Shown: positions 53,860-63,805 of the stretch, piece by piece
Position numbering within the stretch: position 1 is the stretch's first letter
Layout: each line of letters starts with the position of its first letter
From: RHLJ01 sp963974345
GTDB lineage: Bacteria > Bacteroidota > Rhodothermia > Balneolales > Balneolaceae
Assembly: GCA_963974345.1 (NCBI GenBank)
Contig: CAXBBW010000004.1
Span: 124,001 to 188,000 of the forward strand
Direction of reading: 5' to 3'
Length of the DNA: 64,000 nt
Notes under the pieces: generated by a model
What the model was told of the DNA's origin: nothing
The model's input: only the letters and a program-made list of their open reading frames with translations
The model's database searches: none
Made by a program: the position numbers and the translations under genes

Positions 53860-54711
53860 ATGAAAGTAGTAGAGACAACAAATCAAATTCGTGAAGCTGT
53901 AAAAGCAATGCAGTTCGAAGGCAAAAAAGTAGCATTTGTACCTACCATGGGAGCGCTACATAACGGTCATCTTTCATTATTTAGACTTGCAAAGAAATAT
54001 GCAGATGAGGTTGTAGTTTCAATTTATGTAAACCCAGAACAATTTGGGCCAAATGAAGATTTTGGTAATTACCCAAGAACTTTAGAACGAGATCTGGAAT
54101 TCTGTAAACAGGAAGGAATTGCGTTTGTTTTTACCCCTTCAGATGAAATAATGTATGGGAAAGGAAAGAAATTCCTGAGCATAGAAATTGACGAATTGAA
54201 TACTTACCTGGACGGAGGAAGCAGACCTGGATATTTTCAAGGAATAGCTTTAGTCGTTAATAAACTCTTCAATATTGTGGAACCAGACTTAGCTGTATTT
54301 GGTCAAAAAGATTATCAGCAGTTTCAGATAATTAATCAAATGGTGAAAGAGTTTAATCATAATTTAAAGTTGGTGATGGCACCCATTGAAAGGGCAGACG
54401 ATGGATTAGCTCTAAGTAGTAGAAATGCTTATTTAAGTGTTAAAGAAAGATTGCTAGCTCCAGAAATGTATCATATAATGCAGTTTATAGTAACTAAAAT
54501 CCAAGATGGATTGGTTGAGCCAAATTCTCTGTTAATACAACAGCAACAAGAGCTAGAAGCTAGAGGCTTCAAAAACGATTATCTGAATGTGTTTTCAATA
54601 GATAAAATGGCCCCTATTTCTCACCTTGAAAAAGGAAGAACATATTTAATAGCCGGAGCCGTTTATTTAGGAAAAACACGACTGATCGACAACATAATTT
54701 TTGAGTGTTAA
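53860..54711 (+). CDS. panC: Pantothenate synthetase
   Basis: 283 residues, the usual PanC length. FVPTMGALHNGHLSLFRLAK carries the HIGH-like ATP site, and NPEQFGPNEDFGNYPRTLERD, VFGQKDYQQFQII and ADDGLALSSRNAYL are family signatures. It joins pantoate and beta-alanine with ATP in the cytosol to give pantothenate. panD, which makes beta-alanine, follows after 3 bp, so the two form a short vitamin B5 operon. The terminator just upstream means it needs its own promoter or read-through. Confidence 0.97.
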   Translation: MKVVETTNQIREAVKAMQFEGKKVAFVPTMGALHNGHLSLFRLAKKYADEVVVSIYVNPEQFGPNEDFGNYPRTLERDLEFCKQEGIAFVFTPSDEIMYGKGKKFLSIEIDELNTYLDGGSRPGYFQGIALVVNKLFNIVEPDLAVFGQKDYQQFQIINQMVKEFNHNLKLVMAPIERADDGLALSSRNAYLSVKERLLAPEMYHIMQFIVTKIQDGLVEPNSLLIQQQQELEARGFKNDYLNVFSIDKMAPISHLEKGRTYLIAGAVYLGKTRLIDNIIFEC

Positions 54712-54714
54712 ACG

Positions 54715-55125
54715 ATGAAGCTAACGATGTTTAAATCCAAATTACATCAACTTAAGGTTACAGAAGCTAACCTTATGTACGAGGGCAGTATCACTATTGA
54801 CCAAGATTTGTTAGACGCAGCAAACTTATTACCCTACGAAAAAGTACAAGTTGTAAATATTACAAATGGCAGTCGATTAGAGACGTATACAATTCCTGGA
54901 GAAAGAGGAGGTCGAGTATGCTGTTTAAATGGAGCTGCAGCCCGTTTGACACAAATCGGTGATCGTATTATTGTAATCAGCTATGCAGAGATGACACCAG
55001 AAGAAGCCAAAGAGCATAAACCAAGAGTTGTTATTGTAGATGAGAAGAATAATCCGAAGTCCGTTTTAGACTATTCACAGCCCGCCACTAAATTCGATCT
55101 CGAAACAGGATTGATGGATTACTGA
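54715..55125 (+). CDS. panD: Aspartate 1-decarboxylase
   Basis: 136 residues. The start MKLTMFKSKLHQLKVTEANL and the self-cleavage site YEGSITID (Gly-Ser; Ser gives the pyruvoyl group) are diagnostic. RVCCLNGAAARLTQIGDRII completes the signature. It decarboxylates aspartate to beta-alanine for PanC. It is translated with panC (3-bp gap). Confidence 0.97.
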   Translation: MKLTMFKSKLHQLKVTEANLMYEGSITIDQDLLDAANLLPYEKVQVVNITNGSRLETYTIPGERGGRVCCLNGAAARLTQIGDRIIVISYAEMTPEEAKEHKPRVVIVDEKNNPKSVLDYSQPATKFDLETGLMDY

Positions 55126-55239
55126 TCAAGGTTTAGTAAACAAATGTAAACCTGTCAAGTTTGTAAAACTATTTACTTTGCACATCGTCTTCCAAGGAAA
55201 TAGTTATATTCTATTTTTTAGAGAAATAAATACTTACTC

Positions 55240-56499
55240 ATGCAAAAGAAACTTCTTATTCCGTTTATAATCATTGTATTAGTATCAGTTTCTTGGTACT
55301 TAACAAGAGACAGCTCCTCAGATACAGTCGAGTTATTCGCTGCACCAACTATAGGAGAATTTTTAGTTGATGTTACCACTACTGGTGAATTGAGAGCTAA
55401 AAATTCAACAGAGATTAAAGGTCCACAGGGCGTTCGAGAGTTTCGAGTTAACAATATTCGTATACAAAGTTTAATTCCTGAAGGTCGTATAGTAAAGAAA
55501 GGGGATTTTGTAGCAGAACTAGACCGATCTGAAATAATGGGTAAGCTCCAAGATGCACAACTTGATCTTCAATCTGCTGAGTCTCAGGTAACACAGGCTC
55601 AACTTGATAGTACTTTAGAACTTTCTCAGGCTAGAGATAATCTTATAAATTTAGAATTTGCGCTTGAAGAACGACAAATTGCTGTGGATCAATCAAAATA
55701 TGAATCTCCTGCAGTTCAACGACAAGCAGTAATAGATTTAGACAAAGCACGAAGACAGTTAGCTCAAGAGACAAAAAATTATCAAACTAAAGTACGGCAA
55801 GCAGAAGCCAAACTAAGAGAAGTAGAAACAGAGCGTACCAAGAAAATAAATGAGATAAATAAAATTCAAGAACTGATGCAACAGTTTACAGTTTATGCTC
55901 CCGATCAAGGGATGGTTATTTACCAAAGAAACTGGGACGGTTCAAAAGTAACAGAAGGGGAGCAAATCAGTGCTTGGAACCCTGTTGTAGCAGAGCTTCC
56001 AGATTTTACTGTGATGGAATCTGTAACTTATATCAATGAAGTGGACATCCAAAAAATTGAAATTGGACAAATTGTAAGTATTGGATTGGATGCGGTACCT
56101 GATAAAAAACTTAGTGGGGAAGTAACTGGTGTTGCAAATATTGGTGAGCAGAGAAAAAACTATGACTCGAAAGTATTTGAAGTAACCATAGTAATAAATG
56201 AGAGTGACAGCCTTCTTCGACCTGCTATGACGACCAGTAATCGAATTTTTATTAGTCAAATAAAAGAAGCTTTATATGTTCCACTTGAAGTTGTTCATAC
56301 GGTAGATTCATTAAGCTATGTTTTCAAAAAGGATGGACTTTCCCCAATTATGCAACAAGTTGAGCTTGGGTTAATGAATGAGAACTCAGTAATTATTCAT
56401 CGAGGTATTAGTATCGAAGATCAATTATATCTAACAGTACCAGAAGATACCTCTGGAATAAGAAGACTAAAGTTGAGCGAACTACTCACTAAAAACTAA
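55240..56499 (+). CDS. HlyD/MacA-type periplasmic adaptor protein
   Basis: 419 residues. One N-terminal membrane helix (about 4-20), a split beta-barrel/lipoyl region (e.g. GRIVKKGDFVAELDRSEIMG), long coiled-coil helices (about 105-205), and closing lipoyl and beta-barrel segments (YAPDQGMVIYQRNW). It would link an inner-membrane permease to a TolC channel. It opens a three-gene operon with permease and TolC genes (7-bp and overlapping spacing). No ATPase gene is present. Confidence 0.9.
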   Translation: MQKKLLIPFIIIVLVSVSWYLTRDSSSDTVELFAAPTIGEFLVDVTTTGELRAKNSTEIKGPQGVREFRVNNIRIQSLIPEGRIVKKGDFVAELDRSEIMGKLQDAQLDLQSAESQVTQAQLDSTLELSQARDNLINLEFALEERQIAVDQSKYESPAVQRQAVIDLDKARRQLAQETKNYQTKVRQAEAKLREVETERTKKINEINKIQELMQQFTVYAPDQGMVIYQRNWDGSKVTEGEQISAWNPVVAELPDFTVMESVTYINEVDIQKIEIGQIVSIGLDAVPDKKLSGEVTGVANIGEQRKNYDSKVFEVTIVINESDSLLRPAMTTSNRIFISQIKEALYVPLEVVHTVDSLSYVFKKDGLSPIMQQVELGLMNENSVIIHRGISIEDQLYLTVPEDTSGIRRLKLSELLTKN

Positions 56500-56506
56500 A
56501 AAGCTC

Positions 56507-57865
56507 GTGCTGCAAAAAATCCTTTATAATTTTGATATTGCTATTGAAGCAATTCAACGAAATAAGCTCCGAGCATTTTTAACATCACTCGGGATTATTT
56601 TTGGGGTGGCATCAGTTATAGCAATGCTTGCTATTGGTACTGGTGCTCAACAAGAAGTGTTGGCTCAAATGCAACTTTTGGGCACTAATAATGTGATCAT
56701 CCAGCCTGTACTAGAACAAGTAGAAGGAAGGCTTTCAGAAACAGGAGGCAATGGGAATGAACCCAAAAAATATTCACCGGGCTTAAGCCTTTATGACCTT
56801 AAAAGCATCAAAGATGTAATTCCAGAAGTTGAATATATTAGTCCAGAGATTATTTTTGAGACCAACTTTATACGAAATGCTCGAATGCGAAGCGGTAAAG
56901 TAGTAGGTGTAAACGACGAATACTTTTATATAAACGATTTTGAGGTAGAGGAAGGTAGTAATTTTTCGGAAATACAAATTGAACAAGCAGAACCCGTAGC
57001 CATAATTGGGCACGATGTTAAAACGAAGTTTTTTGCAGGAGAAAACCCGATTGGAAAGAAAATCAAAGTAGGGAACATCTGGTTAAATGTAATTGGTGTA
57101 TTAAAAAAGAAAGAACTTTCTACAGAGAGTATTGAGAGTTTGGGAATTCGAAATTATAACCTTGATATTTTTATGCCAGCAACAACCATTTTGCTTCGCT
57201 TTAAAAACAGAGCACTGGTTACTAAAGATGATTTAGATGCAACGGGTGGCTCTGGGGGAAGAGTTGTTATTTTTGGTGGTGACCAAGAAGAAGAGGAAGA
57301 TGTAAATACGAACTATAATCAGTTAGATAAATTGATTGTAAGAGTAAGCGATTCACGATACAGCGTTTCCATTGCGGAGGTATTAGCTAGGATGTTGAAA
57401 CGTAGACATAACAATGTGGTTGATTTCGAAATTATCGTTCCGGAATTATTACTTGCACAGGAACAGCGTACCAAACGAATTTTTAATATTGTACTCTCTT
57501 CCATTGCTTCTATTTCGCTGATTGTTGGTGGAATAGGAATCATGAATATTATGCTTGCTTCAGTTGTAGAAAGGTACCGCGAGATTGGAGTTAGAATGGC
57601 GGTGGGAGCACAGAAGAAAGATATAGAGCTTCAGTTTTTAACGGAGGCTTTAACAATCAGTATATCAGGGGGAGTAATCGGGATTATTTTGGGAATGGGA
57701 TTCAGTTTTGCCATACAACTAACTGCTGATATTGCTACAATTGTTACCCCTTCATCCATATTTATTTCATTTGGTGTGGCTTTAGTTATTGGGGTGGTAT
57801 TTGGTTATTTCCCTGCAAAAAGAGCTGCACAACAAGATCCAGTACACGCATTACGCCATGAATAA
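56507..57865 (+). CDS. MacB-like ABC permease (FtsX type), lacking its own ATPase
   Basis: 452 residues from a GTG start. The N-terminal helix FDIAIEAIQRNKLRAFLTSL is typical, then the MacB periplasmic core (about 55-300), and a C-terminal FtsX domain with SSIASISLIVGGIGIMNIML and ERYREIGVRMAVGAQKKDIE. MacB itself has an N-terminal ATPase that is absent here. It works with the adaptor and TolC in efflux or export. The ATPase must come from elsewhere in the genome, or ATP is not used. Its end overlaps the TolC-like gene by 8 nt. Confidence 0.9.
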   Translation: MLQKILYNFDIAIEAIQRNKLRAFLTSLGIIFGVASVIAMLAIGTGAQQEVLAQMQLLGTNNVIIQPVLEQVEGRLSETGGNGNEPKKYSPGLSLYDLKSIKDVIPEVEYISPEIIFETNFIRNARMRSGKVVGVNDEYFYINDFEVEEGSNFSEIQIEQAEPVAIIGHDVKTKFFAGENPIGKKIKVGNIWLNVIGVLKKKELSTESIESLGIRNYNLDIFMPATTILLRFKNRALVTKDDLDATGGSGGRVVIFGGDQEEEEDVNTNYNQLDKLIVRVSDSRYSVSIAEVLARMLKRRHNNVVDFEIIVPELLLAQEQRTKRIFNIVLSSIASISLIVGGIGIMNIMLASVVERYREIGVRMAVGAQKKDIELQFLTEALTISISGGVIGIILGMGFSFAIQLTADIATIVTPSSIFISFGVALVIGVVFGYFPAKRAAQQDPVHALRHE

Positions 57866-59342
57866 GAATATTTCTTTTTTTCTTTTTTTGATACTTCTTC
57901 TACTGTTGTATTCTGATGCAAAAAGTCAGGTTCAAACCTTCACATTGGAAGAAAGTATTGACTATGCCAAACAAAACAGTCCGCTTTCGAGAGCTGCACG
58001 GTTTTCAATTCTCTCGGCAAAATGGAGATATAAATCCTTTCGAGCCGATTTACTTCCTAGTCTGGAACTAGATGGGAATGCACCAGGGTTTAGTCGAGCA
58101 TTTACTGCAAATAGACTTGATGATGGTTCAACAACCTATCAAGAAGAAAGTTTAACACAGTCGTCTCTGAATCTATCTGTAAATCAGAATATTTTACCAA
58201 CGGGCGGAGCACTATCTCTATCTAGTGGGATTAATAGATTGATACTTTTTGATACTGGAGTAAATGGCGAAAACATTACGAGGTGGCAAAGTACTCCTCT
58301 TGTTGCAAGTTTGAGACAACCCTTGTTTCAGTTCAATAGTTTAAAATGGAGAAACCGAACTGAACCACTTCGCTACGAAATTGCAAAAACCGAGTATGTC
58401 GAAGATATGGAAGAGATCGCATTTACCGTAGCCCAGAATTACTTTGACTTGTTACTCGCAAAGATTAACATCGAAGTGGCTGAGTTTAATGTGACCGTAA
58501 ATGATTCGATCTATAATATTTCTCAAGGTCGGTTTCAGGTTGGAAGTATTGCAGAGAATGAGCTTCTACAAAGTGAATTAGAATTTCGGAATGCAAGTAC
58601 TTCGCTAACTACGGCTATTTTGGAATACCAACGCGCAGAAGAAAGTTTTAAAGCTTTATTGGGAATTGAAGATACTCAGCAAATTGAAATTGATTTACCA
58701 TCTGTTGCACCAGAACTAAATGTTGATGTAAATCAAGCATTAGAACTTGCACGAGAAAATAATAGCACTTCGCTAGAATTTGAATTAAACGAACTATTAG
58801 CCGATCAAGCCTATGAGCAAGCCAAACGGAATACCGGTTTTTCAGCCACAATACAAGCTAGTTTTGGTTTAAATCAAACTTCAGAAAATTTTGAAGATGT
58901 TTATACAGATCAACAGAATCAGCAGTTTTTTACAGTAGGCTTTCAAATCCCATTATTTAATTGGGGACAGAACCTTGCTGAAGTTAGATCAGCCCGAAAC
59001 CAACAAATGGCTACGGCTAATAATATTGCATACCAACGCCTTCAGTTCGAACTAAGTGTAAAAAGTACAGTACGTGAATTTCCACAACTTCGAAGTCAGG
59101 TTGAGTTAGCAGAAGTGTCGGATGAAATTGCAACGCGAAGATATGATGTGGCAAAAAACCGCTACTTAATTGGTCGAATTGATGTGACTGATTTATTTAT
59201 TGCTCAGAATCAAAAAGACAGTTCCCGCCGAAGTTACATACAGTCTTTACGAAGCTACTGGATTGGATATTTTAATCTGCGCCGACTTACCCTCTATGAC
59301 TTCGAAAAAGATGTTCCAATTCTATACGCTACAGAGTTTTGA
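57858..59342 (+). CDS. TolC-family outer membrane efflux protein
   Basis: 494 residues from the ATG at 57858; an in-frame ATG at 57789 would extend deep into the permease gene, so I reject it. A Sec signal peptide (cleavage near AKSQ) is followed by two TolC repeats, with VQTFTLEESIDYAKQNSP, YFDLLLAKINIEVAEFNVTV and a second-half match (YDVAKNRYLIGRIDVTDLF). TolC trimers form the outer-membrane channel. It completes the adaptor/permease operon. Confidence 0.92.
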   Translation: MNKNISFFLFLILLLLLYSDAKSQVQTFTLEESIDYAKQNSPLSRAARFSILSAKWRYKSFRADLLPSLELDGNAPGFSRAFTANRLDDGSTTYQEESLTQSSLNLSVNQNILPTGGALSLSSGINRLILFDTGVNGENITRWQSTPLVASLRQPLFQFNSLKWRNRTEPLRYEIAKTEYVEDMEEIAFTVAQNYFDLLLAKINIEVAEFNVTVNDSIYNISQGRFQVGSIAENELLQSELEFRNASTSLTTAILEYQRAEESFKALLGIEDTQQIEIDLPSVAPELNVDVNQALELARENNSTSLEFELNELLADQAYEQAKRNTGFSATIQASFGLNQTSENFEDVYTDQQNQQFFTVGFQIPLFNWGQNLAEVRSARNQQMATANNIAYQRLQFELSVKSTVREFPQLRSQVELAEVSDEIATRRYDVAKNRYLIGRIDVTDLFIAQNQKDSSRRSYIQSLRSYWIGYFNLRRLTLYDFEKDVPILYATEF

Positions 59343-59373
59343 TTTTTAATGCAGAACAGTTAAGCATTAAAAA
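59343..59373. terminator. Bidirectional terminator
   Basis: TTTTTAATGC (59343-59352) and GCATTAAAAA (59364-59373) form a perfect 10-bp stem with A/T tracts at its outer ends. It lies between the convergent TolC and dipeptidase genes. Confidence 0.8.
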
Positions 59374-59378
59374 ATTAT

Positions 59379-60752
59379 TTACTCTTTAAAGCTCGGTAAC
59401 AATTCAAAAAATCTAGCTGAAGTTTTAATTCCGCGATAGAAATCTTCTACAGAAAACTTTTCATTTGGTGAATGAATTGCATCACTCGTTATTCCAAACC
59501 CCATTAAAATTGATTCTACACCAAGTATTTTTTTGAAATCTGCTACAATTGGAATCGATCCACCTTCACGGGAGAAAAGTACTTCTTTCTCATAAATTTC
59601 TTCAAAAGCTTTCGCTCCTGCTTTCAACCCATAAAAATTAAGGTCGGTTACAGATGCGAACCCACCATGGTGCTCGGTTACCTTAATTCGAACGGTATCG
59701 GGAGCAAGTGATTCAACATGCTCTTTAAACATTTTTGCGATCTCTTTTGGGTGTTGATCTGGAACCAAGCGCATACTCACTTTTGCATTCACTTTAGAAG
59801 GAAGCACCGTTTTAGCGCCTTCACCAATATATCCACCAACAATTCCATTTACATCTAGTGTGGGGCGCGCGGAAGATCTTTCTAAAGTTGTATATCCTTT
59901 TTCGCCATGGACTTCTTCAATATCTAGGGCTTTTTTATAAGCGTCTTCATCAAAAGGAAGGGCTGCTGCTGCTATCCGTTCTTCTTCTGTTAAAGGAATA
60001 ACTTTATCATAAAACCCAGGAATTTGAATAATTCCGTCGTCGTCTTTTAGCTTCCCAATAATTTCGCAAAGTACATTAATCGGGTTTTCTACTACTCCAC
60101 CGTACACCCCAGAATGTAAATCACGATTTGGTCCAATTACTTCCACTTCCATATAAGCAAGTCCACGAAGTCCGTAGGTAATGGAAGGCTGATCTTTTCC
60201 AAACATGGAAGTATCAGAAATTAACACCATATCACACGCAAGCATCTCTTTGTGATTTTCGATAAATGGAACCAAATTCGGAGATCCAATTTCTTCCTCA
60301 CCTTCAAGAATGAATTTCACGTTGACAGGAATTGGAGTTCCTGACTTTACAAACGATTCAATAGCTTTTACGTGAGTGAAGGATTGACCTTTGTCATCAC
60401 TGGCACCGCGTGCATAAATATCTCCGTTTTTTACAGTTGGCTCGAATGGAGGTGTGTCCCAAAGTTCATCAGGGTCTGAAGGCTGAACATCGTAATGGCC
60501 ATACACTAACACCGTGGGTTGGTCGTCATAAGGGCAATGTTCCGCATAAACAATGGGGTTGCCAGGAGTATCGAATAATTCTACTCTGTTAAGATCAAGT
60601 GATTGGAGTTGCCCAATCAAAAAATTAGCCGCTGAACGTATTTCACCTTTCTTTGAGGAATCTGTACTAATACTAGGAATACGGAGAAGTTCAAATAGCT
60701 CTTCTAAAAATTTGTCTTTGTTCTGATCAATGTATGCTTGTGATTTACTCAT
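59379..60752 (-). CDS. M20 family dipeptidase
   Basis: 457 residues. Zinc-site motifs are VLVYGHYDVQP (His), ARGASDDKGQ (bridging Asp) and LEGEEEIGSPN (catalytic Glu and ligand). A dimerisation domain (about 190-350) interrupts the peptidase fold, with DLHSGVYGG. SREGGSIPIV and SDAIHSPNE end the active site. It cleaves dipeptides or related amides in the cytosol. It follows the Bat genes by 20 bp and may be read through from them. Confidence 0.93.
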   Translation of the reverse strand: MSKSQAYIDQNKDKFLEELFELLRIPSISTDSSKKGEIRSAANFLIGQLQSLDLNRVELFDTPGNPIVYAEHCPYDDQPTVLVYGHYDVQPSDPDELWDTPPFEPTVKNGDIYARGASDDKGQSFTHVKAIESFVKSGTPIPVNVKFILEGEEEIGSPNLVPFIENHKEMLACDMVLISDTSMFGKDQPSITYGLRGLAYMEVEVIGPNRDLHSGVYGGVVENPINVLCEIIGKLKDDDGIIQIPGFYDKVIPLTEEERIAAAALPFDEDAYKKALDIEEVHGEKGYTTLERSSARPTLDVNGIVGGYIGEGAKTVLPSKVNAKVSMRLVPDQHPKEIAKMFKEHVESLAPDTVRIKVTEHHGGFASVTDLNFYGLKAGAKAFEEIYEKEVLFSREGGSIPIVADFKKILGVESILMGFGITSDAIHSPNEKFSVEDFYRGIKTSARFFELLPSFKE

Positions 60753-60772
60753 AAAAAAAATTACTCCAAAAA

Positions 60773-61540
60773 TTATAAAATTTTGACTCCACTACTTTTT
60801 ATCCACCCGAATTGACCGTTTCCCAGTCGTATATATATCCAGCCTGATGCTTCCTTACTTATTTTATGATCAACAGTGATCGAATATCCTTCATATCCAA
60901 GACTTACCAAATCAGCACTTTCATCCGCTTTTTGCTTTACTTGAACTTCAGTGGTAATAATCACAGCTTCAGAATATCGTTGATCGACATAATCGACATA
61001 AAAAGCGAGAATTAGGATTAAGATACAGGTAATTGATAACGATGAAACAACTGTATTTAACTTTTTAAAGTTGAAGATATTGAACCATTTAAGCAGTACA
61101 AAACCGACTACTAAAACAAGTAATCCGAAGCTAATAAAAAACACACCAAAAGCACTAGGACCGTCTTTCAACCAATCCACAGCTTTATCCCAGGGTAGTT
61201 TAGGTAGAGTAGCTGATTGTCGACTAAATTGAGATTCTACATATTCGATCGCCTCAGTAGCAGATTCACTTGTAGTTTCAAACATTGTAGATTTTAGGAA
61301 GTAATACTTTGCAAGCCCAAGAGAGTCTACTTGAGTTGCAGAAATTCCCATATTCAAGAATAAAGCTCCAGAAACCTGCTGGCTTTTTTCTATTTGTCGA
61401 TAGATGTTCATTGCATCTGCAAACTGGTTTTTTTCTAACAGTGTATTTGCTTCATCAAAAAGAAGTTGAGGACTTTGCTGTGCTTGTACTCCCATCACCA
61501 TAAAAAAAGAAAAGAGAATACTTTTAAATATCAGGCTCAT
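60773..61540 (-). CDS. batE: BatE-like TPR and SH3-domain protein
   Basis: 255 residues with a Sec signal peptide (near VQAQQ). TPR units (about 23-90), two membrane helices (about 130-155 and 165-185), and a C-terminal SH3-like domain with SGWIYIRLGNGQFGWIKSSG. This fits the BatE position after BatD in Bacteroidota aerotolerance operons. It overlaps batD by 4 nt (ATGA). Confidence 0.85.
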   Translation of the reverse strand: MSLIFKSILFSFFMVMGVQAQQSPQLLFDEANTLLEKNQFADAMNIYRQIEKSQQVSGALFLNMGISATQVDSLGLAKYYFLKSTMFETTSESATEAIEYVESQFSRQSATLPKLPWDKAVDWLKDGPSAFGVFFISFGLLVLVVGFVLLKWFNIFNFKKLNTVVSSLSITCILILILAFYVDYVDQRYSEAVIITTEVQVKQKADESADLVSLGYEGYSITVDHKISKEASGWIYIRLGNGQFGWIKSSGVKIL

Positions 61541-63285
61541 ACTAACTTCCCAATTTGCTTAATAAGTTCTTGAGCTTTTTGAATATCCAATTCCAAACCT
61601 TCAATGGAGGCATTTGGTGCATACGCGATGGTGTCACATTTGTCGAGTAATCGTTTTACTTCCTCAGAAGTAACGTCGGCTACGTGTTCTTTAAGAGCAT
61701 CAGCAAGCTGTTGGTTGGAAAGTCCTGCAAGAGGTAGATTCAACTTATCAGAAATAAACTGATTCAATGCTTTTTGAATGTGATTGTATCCGATTTTAAG
61801 GTCAGTTTGTCCTTCGGCTTTTTTGAGTTCCCCAAAAGCTTTGTCCTTAGCTTTTTGAGAACGAGAAAAGGCAGTATCACTATTCATCTTGTCTTGATAT
61901 GTCTTCCACCCAAATGCTACTCCTAATACTAAAAGTGGAGATGCAAACAACCACCAAATCCAGCGTTGAGTTTGGAGAGGTTCCTTTTTTGTGGAAACCC
62001 AATTCGCTAAACCAGTTATAGGTTTAACATTGAACCGAAGCTCTGTATCGCTAAGTACAGCAGACCGGGGATCTCTTTCCGCTTCAAGAGTTAAAGTGGG
62101 CAATTTTATGGTGTTATATCTTTTTCTTGAAGGACTATAAAATGCAATGTTTGTCTCTGGGATTTCAAAAGTGCCTTCGTTTCTTGCGATTAATATATCA
62201 GTAAAAATCTTAGTTCCACCGATTTGACGGTTTGCTCTGGTTATTGTTGAGTTTTCCTGAGGATTATATAATTCCAGTGTTTCAGGATACTCATAATCCG
62301 GCTTTACAATTAAAGGAATATTTCCCTGTCCAGTAATAGTCGTAGTAACTTCAACACTCTCGCCCACATATGCCTTCTTTGGATTAATACTTCTTGTAAT
62401 AGAGAAATTACCGACACCACCCGAGAACATAGCATTCGAAAGTTCAGGTAAAGGAGAAACGTTAATGGTAACAGGAAGTGTAGCTAATTCTTTTCTTTCT
62501 TGTCCTAGCCCAAAGCTAAAGATATCTCTACGACGATTTCTTTGACGTACTTGAACTATTAACTCATATGGGCTTAAAGTCAATTTCCCTGATTTAGTTG
62601 GAAAAATTGCGTATTGAAGCAAAAGTGCTCGTTGATACCTAACTCCATTAATAATTGTAGAAGTGGCACTGGCTTGTTGTCTATTCTCAAGTTCTTCTTT
62701 CCAAAAACCTTCCGCTTTCCAACCAGGTGAAGCATTATAAGAAGATACTTCTACCTCACTTTTAAAATAAAGTACAATATCGGCTGTAACTTGTTCGCCA
62801 ACTACAGGGTTTGCATTAGAAGGTTCAAGTCGCACATAAATATCTGGTGAACGTTCTGCATCTCCAGAATCAATAGTTTTTGGATCTAATACTTTAAATG
62901 AAAGTTCTTTAGTGGAATAATTAGCACCATTTACTGAGATTTCAAGTGCTGGAAAAATATAGGTACCAGGAGCCTGAGCTATAAATTGATACCCATAAGT
63001 ATAAGAAACAGACGGCCTACCATTTACATAAGAGAAATTTTGGGCAGTACTTGTACTACCGCTTAACCAACGTAAACCATCTATATTTGGCATTCCAGGA
63101 CGATCAATAGAATTGATAGATTGACCTGTAACTTTTACGTCTAGACGAACTGCTTCCCCCGAAAAAATATTAGTCTCTGTAAGTGATGCATTTACAGTTA
63201 TATCTTGCGAGTGTACACTTGCAAAAAGGAATAGAGATAAAAAAAGTGAGTAAATAAAACCGATGTGATTACCAGTCTTTATCAT
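61537..63285 (-). CDS. batD: BatD family protein
   Basis: 582 residues from the ATG at 63285; a GTG three codons earlier is the alternative, but AGGGA is better spaced for the ATG. A signal peptide (to VHSQ) is followed by repeated beta-sandwich domains (TVNASLTETNIFSGEAVRLD, YVGESVEVTTTITGQGNIPL) and a membrane helix near 440-458. A cytosolic helical tail follows. Known BatD proteins support stress tolerance and work with VWA proteins BatA/BatB. The start overlaps the TPR gene before it. Confidence 0.92.
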   Translation of the reverse strand: MIKTGNHIGFIYSLFLSLFLFASVHSQDITVNASLTETNIFSGEAVRLDVKVTGQSINSIDRPGMPNIDGLRWLSGSTSTAQNFSYVNGRPSVSYTYGYQFIAQAPGTYIFPALEISVNGANYSTKELSFKVLDPKTIDSGDAERSPDIYVRLEPSNANPVVGEQVTADIVLYFKSEVEVSSYNASPGWKAEGFWKEELENRQQASATSTIINGVRYQRALLLQYAIFPTKSGKLTLSPYELIVQVRQRNRRRDIFSFGLGQERKELATLPVTINVSPLPELSNAMFSGGVGNFSITRSINPKKAYVGESVEVTTTITGQGNIPLIVKPDYEYPETLELYNPQENSTITRANRQIGGTKIFTDILIARNEGTFEIPETNIAFYSPSRKRYNTIKLPTLTLEAERDPRSAVLSDTELRFNVKPITGLANWVSTKKEPLQTQRWIWWLFASPLLVLGVAFGWKTYQDKMNSDTAFSRSQKAKDKAFGELKKAEGQTDLKIGYNHIQKALNQFISDKLNLPLAGLSNQQLADALKEHVADVTSEEVKRLLDKCDTIAYAPNASIEGLELDIQKAQELIKQIGKLV

Positions 63286-63799
63286 GAGTGGCACTTCCCT
63301 GTGGTTTTTGCTTCTTAAACTCTTTCAAGAGTTCTTTTTCTTTTTGAGCTAGAGCTTGTAATATTTTTTCAGCTTCTTCTTTACTTATTTCCCGAGGTTG
63401 TTGAGCTTCACCATCTTGTTCCTGAGGCTCAGTTTGTTCATTCTGCTCACCTTCTTGCTGGTCTTGTTGCTCCTCATTTTGCTCTTGTTCCTGTTGTTCC
63501 TGATTCTCTTGCTGTTGTTCTTGGTTTTGTTCCTGCTGCTCTTGGTTTTGTTGATTCTGCTGCTGCTGCTGCTGTTCTTGTTTTTCTTTCTCTTCTTCCA
63601 GCTTTTGCAACAAAGCATTTAGCTTAGGGTCATTAGGGTATTGCGCTAAACCTTGCTGAACCTCAGCAATAGCTCCTTGTAAATCGGCATTAATAAAAGA
63701 TTTTGCTCCTCCGTGAAAATAGCTATCAGCAGACTGAGCCAGTAATAGGGATGAGGTAGAAAACAGAATAAAAGTGGTTAATATTATAAAATGCTTCAT
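63269..63799 (-). CDS. batC: BatC-like TPR protein with Gln/Glu-rich tract
   Basis: 176 residues with a signal peptide (near LLLAQ). A TPR-like unit (SFINADLQGAIAEVQQGLAQ to about residue 60) is followed by a low-complexity Gln/Glu/Asn tract (about 65-135) and a Lys/Glu-rich helix (about 138-168). BatC in Bacteroidota is a TPR protein upstream of BatD. The tract is coded by near-repetitive codons and may vary in length. Its end overlaps batD by 17 nt. Confidence 0.8.
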   Translation of the reverse strand: MKHFIILTTFILFSTSSLLLAQSADSYFHGGAKSFINADLQGAIAEVQQGLAQYPNDPKLNALLQKLEEEKEKQEQQQQQQNQQNQEQQEQNQEQQQENQEQQEQEQNEEQQDQQEGEQNEQTEPQEQDGEAQQPREISKEEAEKILQALAQKEKELLKEFKKQKPQGSATHDKDW

Positions 63800-63805
63800 A
63801 TATCT

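Noticed and set aside
57789..57857. Upstream ATG for the TolC gene
   Set aside because: The extra 23 residues lie in the permease gene and would bury the clear signal peptide that starts at 57858.
63398..63622. Plus-strand frame encoding a Leu-rich protein
   Set aside because: It is the complement of the Gln/Glu-rich tract of the BatC-like gene; Leu richness follows from the repeated codons.
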